DNA of 64,000 nt, from assembly GCA_030272585.1 (NCBI GenBank), contig BSYQ01000003.1, positions 4,960,001-5,024,000 of the forward strand, in the 5' to 3' direction. Below the pieces are notes generated by a model. It was not told the origin of the DNA. It worked only from the letters and a program-made list of their open reading frames with translations, and searched no databases. Of the stretch, positions 55,445 to 64,000 are shown piece after piece; within the stretch, counting starts at the first letter, position 1, and the number at the start of each line of letters is the position of its first letter. This DNA is from Bryopsis sp. KO-2023 (taxonomy: Eukaryota > Chlorophyta > Ulvophyceae > Bryopsidales > Bryopsidaceae). Made by a program: the position numbers and the translations under genes.

Positions 55445-55756
55445 GTTGGTCTGGCGATGGTGGTGGGTGGCTTGGCTGACGGTGCGAATCGCACCGTGCG
55501 ATCTGGCTGCTCCTGGAAGTTCCAAGCCGAGAGCCTGGAAATACTAATCGTTCCAGGTGCCGACTTGTTCTTTGAGCTTGCCCGGCCAGCGACCTTTCAG
55601 CGATGCCTTGGTGCAGCTTGGACAATCCGGGAGTGGGGCGTCGAATGGAAGGATCGGCTTGACGCCTTGGGTTCCCTCGCCGATGAGATCCTGGATGCGC
55701 GGGAGGTAAGGTCCTCCCGACTCGTCGGCCGAGATGAGGGCTCCTGCCCTGGCTGC
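55445..55756 (-). pseudogene. ORF3 of element G, C-terminal fragment
   Basis: Continues ORF3 beyond the CACTA insertion: AGALISADESGGPYLPRIQ ... PLPDCPSC, carrying the distal C-x2-C pair, with extra TGAs near the tail. It ends at the E LTR. Confidence 0.88.
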
Positions 55757-55759
55757 AAT

Positions 55760-58676
55760 CACTAGTAAAAAACACGCTAGAATACACAATTTCAAATTTG
55801 AACACAGTTTTTAATTGTGTATTTGTGTGTATTTGCGTGTAGCTTTCCGTTGTACCATGTTTTCAGCAAGAAAAACTGTGTATCTGTGTGTATTTGTGTG
55901 TAGCTTTCCGTTTCACCATGATTTCGTGAAGACAAAATTGTGTATCTTGCTGGATTAGCCGTACTTTTCCTTGTCAGATCGCAAGCGTGATGTGATTGCG
56001 GGCCGAGGTTCCCACGCGTTGGCGTTGGCGCTGGACGTGAGAAAAAGAAGCGCGGATGGAACTGAGGACGTGCTCAGTTTGAGTGAACAGGTTGGGCGCA
56101 GTGCTGTGTTGTTGTACCGTGCGCTTCAGTTTTGTTTTTTTTAGAAGAGGAACGCGAGATCAAAAACGAAGCGCCCAACGCACGCGACCATGCTTACTGA
56201 CGGGCGGGGGGGGGGGCCTACAACCGAGATCGAAACCCTGGGGTCCTCAGATTTAATCGCTGCCTTTCCTTGGTCGGAGTGTGCTTGGCTTGGTGAGAGT
56301 GTTGGATTCTTTTTCTGTATTTTCACACTACTTTTGTATTGGTATAAAAAAATTTGACTGGCAAAATTTGGGGCCACTTCAGGGGCCCAGGGAAATTAAA
56401 AAAAAAATTCACACTGTTGTGCACCATAGCCTTACCTCATTCTTCCTCAGATTCTGTTCTAATCAACTATTTTGGTGATGTTCACGACGTGATTCTTTAC
56501 TTCCCAGCAATCTGTTTTTTGTATTTCAAGCTGAAAAAGAGGCCGCCCAGGCAACCACCAGTTGAAAGGCAGGGAGTGAAAGGCAGGGAGTGAAAGCAGT
56601 GGGAAAAGCACTAGTAAATGCCGAGTCAATACTCCTGTTTGACTTTTTTGTTAGTCTTTTAGCGCTATACGAGGTAGTTTGGGATAGAGCCGAGGGTGGC
56701 TGACGCATGTGGGTTCACGAGTAAGACAGATTAGACCTAGAGTTTGGGGCATGCGTCAGCGTACTACACTTAGGGGTACTTAAGAGGCCCACTCGTTGTT
56801 TTGACATTCCATTCTAGTTGTAAGAACTCGGGATTCGTGGGATTGGTGTGTTCCCGCTTGTGTGTGTGTTTGTGTGTGTGTGTTAAGTGTTGCCTGACGC
56901 AATCACTTCCCAACCCAAGTGCTCTAGTAGCGTTCACAACCGCGCTAGCTGGAGAGTTGTCTAAACCAACAAACCCCACAAGTATACTTGCGTTAGCCAG
57001 CAAGTTATCACGAATCCAACCAACACAGCCGACCACTATTGCGTCACCCACAAGCTTCACTATCAGTTTCCAATCCCCTTCTATTCAAAAATTGGAGAAG
57101 CCCCGAAGAAATAGCCGCCATCATCCACTGGGATTCTAACACAAGTGAGCTTGTCGGTTGCTTCGTTGTCTGAGGTATGTTATTCCTAATTGGTCAGTTG
57201 AAGAGATATATCTGTGTGTGAGAGACATTCATACAAGTCCCTTGTACACTTGGAATATTGTTTGATGTGAAATCTGCTGGGTTCAATAAAAAAGCTTACA
57301 AAAAGATTCATGCAGATGTCCTGCCTTTTTAGTCCTATTACGCAACGCAAGTTTTTGCTGATCAGAGAATCCTTCCTGTAAAAACGAAGTGTGGTGTGGT
57401 TTCTACCTACACTGCCAGTGAAAAGGTCGGTGAAAAGTGTCCCTAGAAAAAAAAATCAGCCCAACAATTCGGTTGGTCGTGTGATTGGCACAGAATCCTG
57501 GCCAATGCAAAATACCAGAGAACCTGTTGGACCTAGTTACTGTCCCAACCCTGGCTGCCACAGGCTGGGTTGGATGTACAACTTACACTGCGACGCTTAC
57601 TGTGGTGAGTAGAAGGAAAAGGTCTTCCCCCGACGTACGTTCACTAGTCCCTTCGTCTTTTCCCCAAGGTTGCAGCTGTACTCACGCTATCCATTTGTGT
57701 TTGTGAATAGGTGGCGCCTCCAAGACCAATTCAGTTCTGAATGACCCAGCTTGACAACTGTTGCATGGAGGATGAGAGACCCCTCCCAGGCCGAAAGGAG
57801 GGAATCCCCTCCACCGACTCCAAAACATCCGGCCCTAGCACCGACTCCTTGGACGATCCCACCGTTTCGAGCTATGTCGATAACACTGTTTGCTCTAGAA
57901 ACCAATCAGCACCATGTTATGGGAAAACAGAAGAGGAGATAATGTGTGTGTGTGTGGAGGAGGTGGGCGGGGGGGATCATTGGCTGATCCCTCCAATGAC
58001 CCTGTTTGACAGCAAGTCCTTGCACAAGCTTGGCAAAGGAGGGCCTCCATATTCGAGCAATTAGAATCGCTCTGGAAGCTAAGGAATCCGAAGAGGCTTC
58101 TGTCTTAGAGGGTCATTGCAGTTTTGCCAGCTCCGCCTCTGTTGAGTGCTTTTGACTCAAAAAGTTTTGAGCAGGGGTGTTGTGGATCTTGTGAGTTGGG
58201 TGGTGGTGGTTTTTGGCTCTGGATTCAATCTTTGTAAATTTTTTTGAAAGAATATCTCCGGTTTCACTACAGAAATACACAATCCCAGTTGTCATACACA
58301 TAAATACACACTTGAATACACAATTTCCCATGCCCAACAAATCTCCCGTTCCCCTACACAGAAAGACACAATTAAATACACACTTTCGAGTGATCACCAA
58401 ATCTCCCGCCGCTATACACAAGAATACACACTTTAAATACACACTCTCGTGGACACCAGGAACATACACAATTTCTTGCAAATACAGCGAGATACACAAT
58501 TAAAACCCTTAGAATACACAATTAAATACACGAAAAGCGGTCAAGAATACACGGTTTTAATTGTGTTACACAATTTTTCAGATACACAATTTCCAAAAAA
58601 TACACAACAAAACACAGTTTTTCGATATGAATACACACTTTAAAAAGTGTGTTTTTTAGGCGTTTTTTTACTAGTG
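55760..58676. mobile_element. CACTA (En/Spm) DNA transposon, non-autonomous, 2917 bp
   Basis: Ends CACTAGTAAAAAA... and ...TTTTTTTACTAGTG form imperfect terminal inverted repeats. They are flanked by the 3-bp duplication AAT (55757-55759, 58677-58679) inside ORF3 of G, the CACTA-superfamily signature. About 150-400 bp at each end is packed with short repeats around ATACACA (right) and its complement TGTGTAT (left), typical CACTA subterminal motifs. No transposase is recognised. The interior has a TG-repeat near 56850-56880 and short ORFs without known domains. Confidence 0.9.
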
Positions 58677-58679
58677 AAT

Positions 58680-59501
58680 CCTGAGGCCGACGTTGTGCTT
58701 CTTGCACAGAAGATGCCCTTTCTCGCAGAGCACTCGATCCAGTCCCGGACGGGGAGCTTCCCTCGGATATGCGCAAGCTGCGCATGTGAACGTGGTCGGG
58801 GCGGCCGCTGGAGGTGGTGGTGGTGGTAGGGACGACGCTTTCGGGGGTTCCTCGGATATGGGGTCATCCTCACTCCCCGAGAGCAGGACGGGACCAGGCT
58901 TCGGCCTCGGGGGAAGAGCGTCCTCCAGGTCGGCGTAGGGATCCTCCGTGTAATCCCAGAGCTGCTGCTCGTCTTCCCCCTCGGCCTCAGCCTGGTCCAC
59001 TTCCATGGCCTCGTCCAGTATGAATTTCCCCACTCCTCGGCCCTTGAGCTTTCTTGACCTCTTTCGTCGCGGGACCACCACCTTCAGTGGGGTTGACGAT
59101 GGTCCCTCCGGTGGCCTTTCCGTAACGACTTCTTCTTGTACCGAGTCTTCCACCGTTTCGGTTTCCACGTGCTCTTTTTCTTTTTCCTGGGCCGGAGGTT
59201 GGTCCATTTCCATACGCTGTAGTCCACGATTGAGAGTGTCGATAGCCTCGGTCATGGCTGTTTTCGCCAGCCTTTCCCTTTCCTGCCCCCACACTGCTGC
59301 TTGCCGAAACGCGTCCAAGCGCTGTGTTTTCAGCTGGTCCTCCAACTGAGCGACTTTGTCCTCGGCAGCTTTTGCCCGCTTCTCCGCCTCGTTGGCCCTA
59401 TTTTGCCATTCGGCAAGTTCGGCCTCGAGTTTGTTCTTCTGTTCGGAGGACTGTCGCGCGTCCTGCAGAAATCGCTCCAAGTTGGCTGCTGTCAGATCCA
59501 T
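58680..59501 (-). pseudogene. ORF3 of element G, N-terminal fragment
   Basis: From MDLTAANLERFLQ through the coiled coil, acidic blocks and the first Cys/His cluster (CAACAYP ... CEKGHLLCKKH), open up to the CACTA insertion. It differs from D by scattered substitutions and an in-frame loss of two codons in the Glu/Lys run. Confidence 0.92.
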
Positions 59502-59821
59502 GGCTTCCCTTTCCTTTTCTTTCTTGTTTTCGGCCGTGTGGGCTCTCTCTCTTTTTTCTCTCTGACTCAATCAAACAAAGGCTTTCTAGAGCGCCTTCGT
59601 TACTTCTCCTTAAATTCGCCGATGAGGTACCGGTCAGACACATTGCGCAACTGAAAGGTACACTCTGATGTGACGAGGGATGGGAATTCCCTCCGAACTT
59701 CCGAGGTACCGCCTCGTTTGAGGTACCGTCCCATTCCGGCCGAGGTTGACCTCATCAGTTCGTCATCATGACTTCCAACTCCCCCATCACCCTCGTCAGT
59801 TGCATCAGAAGCTTCCTCCAG

Positions 59822-61719
59822 TCATGCTCGGCCCGTTCGTGCAACGAACTCGGCCAGCAGATCTGAACAATGTGTCAGACTCTCCTTCGGCTCCCATGTC
59901 GCCTCATGGGGTTGGTATCCTTTCCAGCAAACCAAATAACGTTTTCCTCTCCCCTTTCCTTTCTCCCTGACAATAGCCTCCACTTCGTATTCCTCTTCTC
60001 CATCCAGCTCATCGATAAGAGCCGGGCCGGGAGGTGCATCCCGCACGAACTCCTCGGACCGCTTGTATTCCTTGAGCTTGGAGACGTGGAATGTAGGGTG
60101 AAGCCTCCAGCCTGGTGGGAGGTCGAGCCTATAGGCCACTGGTGATATTACGGCCTCAACCTTGAACGGCCCGATGAACCTTCGTCTGACCTTGGCCGGA
60201 ATGTGCTTGGTTACGGCCAAAGGGAGGTGGGCACTTCGGAGGCAAACCTCCTGTCCCACTGCGAATTCCACATGTCGCCTCTTTTTGTTGGCGCTCTCAC
60301 ACATGGTCTCCTGGGCCGAAGCGTAGTTTGCTTTGGCCTCCTCCAGGTCTCGGTTCATTCGGCTCACCATGGCCTCGGCCGCCTCCACGTTAGTACTCGG
60401 CCGGTCGGCCTCCAGGCCTCTTGGGTGTTGCCCATACATCAGGTAGAAAGGGGTATATTTGGTGCTGGCGTTGACCGAATTGTTTGCGGCAAATTCGGCC
60501 GTGCTGAGGTAGTCGCTCCATGTCTCCGGCCTTGCTTCAATGTAGGGCCGAAGGAAGTTCTCCAGTGTTCGGATTGTTACCTCGCTCTGTCCATCAGATT
60601 GCGGATGGTGAGCGGTCGACATCCTTAGATCGGTGCCCACGAGCCGAAACAACTCCTTGTAGAACTGGCTCGTAAATCTTGGGTCTCGATCGGAGACTAT
60701 GACTTCTGGTATCCCTGAGGTTGGGAATACCTTGGAGAGAAAGAGTTCGGCGTATCCCTTCGCCGACACCTCCTTGGTGCACGGAACGAACTTGCACATC
60801 TTCGTGAGCCGATCCACAAAGACAGCCACGGCCGTGTACCCGTTAGACTTCGGTAAGTCAGTAACGAGGTCGGTCGTCAGCTGCTCCCACTTGTAGGCCG
60901 GAACTGGCAGAGGGTGTAGCAACCCTTTCTGCTTGGAATTCTCGGTCTTCATCATCTGGCAAGTGGGGCACGATTCGACATAGTGGTTCACGGCTCGGCG
61001 CCAGCCTTTCCACCAATGTCTTCGGCTCACAGGCTCGGCTGTCCGAGCTTTCCCTGGATGTCCCGCCATCGGTACATTGTGGTGGTCGTGCAATACCACC
61101 TGGCGTTTAGAAACCGGCACAACGAGTTTCGGCTCGGCTCCAACGTCCTTGGCTTGATACATGAGCAGTCCATCTGGGGTCAGGGTGTACCCCTGCACTG
61201 CTCGTCCCTCTTCAAGTTTGGTCGAAGAATAGGGTCCTCCTTAATGGCGGCTTGCCAGTCTTGTGCCTCCCCGGGCGAGATTTTGGCCCCCAAAATCGCA
61301 TTGAGCCGGAGTTGTGGCTTGCGAGAAAGCGCATCGGCCACAAAATTGGCTCGGCCCGGAAGATATAAAATCTTCGGCTTGATAGACTGGAACGATCCAG
61401 ACTTCAACCAACGCGTTTGAGTCCGTGAAAGGACGCGTTGCTGTAGAAAATGGGTAGCTGGGAGGTGATCCGTATACACCGTAGTTCCACCAGGAGCTCC
61501 TTCCAGGTAGTGGCGCCATTGGGCGAGAGCATAGGAGATGCCCAAGAGTTCCCGTTCGTAGGCCGAATACTTCTGTTCGGCTGAGTTCAGGGAACGGCTC
61601 AAAAATGCAATGGGCTGATAGCCTTCCTCCTTGCTGCCCTGCATTAAGGTAGCTCCCAATGCGAAGTCCGATGCATCAGTGGCAACAACATACGGCTTGG
61701 CCGGGTCCGGGATCAAGAG
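59822..61719 (-). pseudogene. Pol 3' part of element G (RNase H, integrase, chromodomain)
   Basis: Near-copy of D pol from the RNase H VATDASDFALGATL motif through the integrase DDE core (IVSDRDPRF, SDGQSEVTIRT) to the chromodomain (YLVCWKGYQ). A 10-bp deletion relative to D near 61216 shifts the frame between RNase H and integrase. The upstream end is cut by H copy 2 at 61720. Confidence 0.93.
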
Positions 61720-62121
61720 CAGACATGGGCTGAGACCCCTGTGCACAGGACAGGACAGAACAGACTGTCTGTGCTGTGCACAGGGTCAGACCTGTGCTGC
61801 ACAGGTGCACAGACCTGTACAGCACAGCACAGACAGGGTCTGTGCAACATCTGTGCAGTTTCTGTGCAGTTCTGTGCAGATTCTGTGCAGATTCTGTGCC
61901 AAATCTGTGCAGATTCTGTGCAGATCTGTGCTGTGCTGTGCAGGTCTGCTCACCTGTGCAGCACAGGTCTGACCCTGTGCACAGCACAGACAGTCTGTGC
62001 TGTTCTGGCCTGTGCAATTCCGCTGCACAGGACAGGACAGCACAGGGTGCACAGAACCTGCACAGAACCCTGTCCTGTGCGGTGCACAGGACAGGGGTCT
62101 GTCCTGTGCAGCCCATGACTG
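61720..62121 (-). mobile_element. TIR element H, copy 2 (hAT-like, non-autonomous)
   Basis: 402 bp, inverted relative to copy 1. Ends CAGACATGGGCT and AGCCCATGACTG, with 8-bp target duplication ATCAAGAG (61712-61719, 62122-62129); the duplicated target is recognisable G pol sequence. The interior consists of CTGTGCACAG/TGTGCAGATTC repeats. Confidence 0.88.
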
Positions 62122-62135
62122 ATCAAGAGTACTGG

Positions 62136-62392
62136 TGTTACAGCCGTCGGGTCTTTGGTGAGACTGGCGGTACAGTAGTACCACAGGTCAGCTCACGAGG
62201 AAGTGAGTGGTAACACGTGTGTGTGAAGGGTCCACTCTGGTATGACTGAAGGGACCTTGATAGGTGTTGACAGGTGTTGATAGGTTGTATCAGGGGACTA
62301 CTTAAGGGGCTTTCGCGCCCACTATTGTAATTCATTTTTCACGCGAACTTAAGTTCCAGTGCGTATCACCAGTGGTCTCCACCACTGTTTCA
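62136..62392 (+). repeat. 5' LTR of element I
   Basis: Inferred from the junction with G pol on the left and the PBS on the right; TG...CA ends. The second LTR is not in the window. Confidence 0.8.
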
Positions 62393-62393
62393 T

Positions 62394-62405
62394 TGGTTTC
62401 GGAGC
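62394..62405 (+). promoter_or_regulatory. Primer-binding site of element I
   Basis: TGGTTTCGGAGC, one base after the LTR. Confidence 0.85.
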
Positions 62406-63087
62406 GGCTAAGGCCTTAAAACGCGGCTAACGCGAGTTGAACGACTTCTTAAGGATAAGACGACCTCTAAGAGAGGCTAACGCAACTTAAGTTCACGCAC
62501 TCGACCCAAGGGCGAGGCCAGTGCGAAAAGTCGTCGGAAAAACGTCATTCCCTACAGGGAAAGAGTGACCTACCTCCTAAGGGAGTTGAACCACGCGCAA
62601 CAAACGCGTTAGGCACTCTAGAGTCCTAAAAGAGTCGACTTTGCTCTAAGTTCTCTTTGACGAACAAACGCGGAAGCCTAGCGACGATTCTGACGATCAG
62701 CCCAGAATCGGCAGGCGCTTGGAATCTTTTGACGCAACGTTTGAAACGCGCCAGTGCTACTACCAGGAGTGAGCTCCTGAGGTTGAAACGTCGTTTCAGC
62801 GAGCTCTGTGCAGTTGACGCACCTGGAACGGTGGCGGTTGACGCAAGTCGCGAGTTGACGCAGTTGAAAGAGTGACAGAAGTGAGCTTCTGCACCACGAC
62901 GAGCACTGTAGCTGACGCAATTGCGGCAGCCAGCACGTTCAAACAGTTGACACGACTTGGTAGAGACGCAGGCAGCGCTCACCAGAGAGTCGAAACAAGT
63001 TACTAAGGCTAACGCAGTAACTCACGCCAAGGTCAAAAACGACTAAGTCCTAAGTGCGCCAGCTTAACCACCTGAGGGTGACGCAAT
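62406..63087 (+). other. Leader of element I
   Basis: Non-coding between PBS and gag, with many scattered GACGCA and TAACGC words. No other structure was recognised. Confidence 0.55.
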
Positions 63088-64000
63088 ATGGCAGCACAAG
63101 GATCTGTGAACGCTCTACCTGGTACGCCAAAGACTTCACCTGAGGTTCCCTCAGAGGGACCAGTTCGCTATGCTCGCTACGATGAGTTTATGCGTTTGCA
63201 CACGCGCCATCGAGGGCTAGAAGCTGAAATGCGTGGTATAACCAGACATTTCGATGAAAGGTGTAACGACATCCTAGCGATGGTCGAGCAGAGTCGAAGA
63301 GATGCGACACAGAACACTAGAAGCTTATTGGAGAGCTTAAGGCGTGAGCGCCAGTTGAACCAGGACTATCGCGACGCAACCGATAGAAGGTTGGCAGATT
63401 TGGAGAGTCAAAATACTCGGTATTTGGCTATTATAAACGAACTACTCCAAAGGGTAACGGCGGTTGAACACCGACCGACCCCACAACCAAGTCCTGTGGT
63501 TAACACGGCAGAGTTGCAACGACTTGAGCAGAACGACCGAGCTTTACAAGCACGGATCGACCAAGTCGCCACTGAATGTGAAAACCGGGTGCATCAAGTA
63601 CGAGGCGAGTGTAGTGCAGAAATAGCGGACACTCTCCGAAGCGCTAACGAGCGAACGGATACTCTCGTGAATCGGTTGGATGCAGGAGTTGCAAGGGTAG
63701 AAGCCACGGCAGCACAGGGACAACCTGTGGCGCAACCACAAGTGGTTGACGCAAGAATACCTGCTATTGCGCCTTTGAGGCTACCGCAACCAGAAAAATT
63801 GATTCCAGAAAACCGAAGGGAGTTGGCCTCAGAGTGGCTCGAGAGCTTAACTCTGTACTTCGATGCTATGCTGATTAACGATCCCGGACGCATTCCTATA
63901 ACCCTAACCTTATTGGGTGGATCGGCAGCTGCATGGGTTAACATGAACCCTCAGCATAGAGTGTGGCTCAACGCTCTCGACTGGGACGCGTTTTGTGATG
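63088..64000 (+). CDS. Gag of element I (5' partial, at least 304 aa)
   Basis: ATG at 63088 (MAAQGSVNALPG) opens a frame without stops to the window edge. Residues ~35-220 are a long charged coiled coil (e.g. RRERQLNQDYRDATDRRLAD). They are followed by a retrotransposon gag core with ASEWLESLTLYFDAMLI and ITLTLLGGSAAAWVNM. The knuckle and pol must lie beyond the window. Confidence 0.85.
   Translation, partial: MAAQGSVNALPGTPKTSPEVPSEGPVRYARYDEFMRLHTRHRGLEAEMRGITRHFDERCNDILAMVEQSRRDATQNTRSLLESLRRERQLNQDYRDATDRRLADLESQNTRYLAIINELLQRVTAVEHRPTPQPSPVVNTAELQRLEQNDRALQARIDQVATECENRVHQVRGECSAEIADTLRSANERTDTLVNRLDAGVARVEATAAQGQPVAQPQVVDARIPAIAPLRLPQPEKLIPENRRELASEWLESLTLYFDAMLINDPGRIPITLTLLGGSAAAWVNMNPQHRVWLNALDWDAFCD

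Larger units (their letters stand above)
55445..62135 (-). mobile_element. Chromovirus G (D family), fragmented
   Basis: Reads on the minus strand from RNase H through integrase, chromodomain and ORF3, closely matching element D. It is truncated on the right by element I, split by H copy 2 and the CACTA element, truncated on the left by E, and frameshifted in pol. Its LTRs, gag, protease and RT are not in the window. It is the oldest layer of the nest here. Confidence 0.9.
62136..64000 (+). mobile_element. LTR retrotransposon I (5' part, runs off the window)
   Basis: A 257-bp 5' LTR (TGTTACAG...GTTTCA), the shared PBS, a ~680-bp leader and the start of gag. It interrupts the G pol sequence after GTACTGG. 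The 3' LTR and pol are beyond the right edge. Confidence 0.85.

Noticed and set aside
57391..58064. Short ORFs in the CACTA interior
   Set aside because: Under 110 aa, no domain, no transposase motif; not supportable as genes.

Overview
The window is nuclear DNA of a eukaryote. The host genes have many GT-AG introns with T-rich acceptor tracts, and there is no operon structure. A plant/algal-type HPPD and an alanine aminotransferase with a presequence-like N-terminus suggest a photosynthetic lineage, most likely an alga or alga-derived protist. I cannot place the species from sequence alone.

Gene-bearing part (about 1-21350). The 3' end of a conserved methyltransferase-like gene (+, 2-654) converges on a 17-exon cohesin kleisin gene of the RAD21/REC8 family (-, 1218-5216), which I assembled from small exons with every splice phase consistent. 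A divergent spacer leads to an 8-exon alanine aminotransferase gene (+, 6612-9971) and an intronless 4-hydroxyphenylpyruvate dioxygenase (+, 11474-12751). A retrotransposon (A) sits 149 bp past the HPPD stop. A PIF/Harbinger-like MITE (18760-19013) and a 5-exon secreted cysteine-rich protein gene (-, 19860-21343) follow.

Transposon nest (about 22700-64000). Almost everything here is mobile DNA. B is a non-coding LTR element (22722-24733). H1 and H2 are two copies of a CTGTGCACAG-rich terminal-inverted-repeat element. C is a minus-strand chromovirus (25415-34376). G is an old minus-strand chromovirus (55445-62135) broken by E, by a CACTA transposon (55760-58676), by H2 and by I. E is a minus-strand Ty3/gypsy element (35229-55444) that itself carries two younger plus-strand elements, D (38314-47801) and F (49005-54133). 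I is an LTR element that runs off the right edge. Target-site duplications and split reading frames give the order of insertion: G first, then E, CACTA, H2 and I into G, then D and F into E.

Most notable biology: (1) Two different chromovirus families, C and D (with G a close relative of D), share a four-ORF layout: a ~160-aa ORF0 overlapping gag, then gag, pol, and a third ORF after pol with a coiled coil, an acidic stretch and a RING-like Cys/His cluster with identical C-x2-C-x15-C spacing. (2) A and F form a second lineage with ~171-bp LTRs, 4-bp target duplications, and a coding frame that begins at or inside the LTR, runs through the primer-binding site and encodes a hydrophobic, signal-like N-terminus on Gag. 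(3) Seven elements carry the same 12-nt primer-binding site, TGGTTTCGGAGC, so they probably use one host tRNA.
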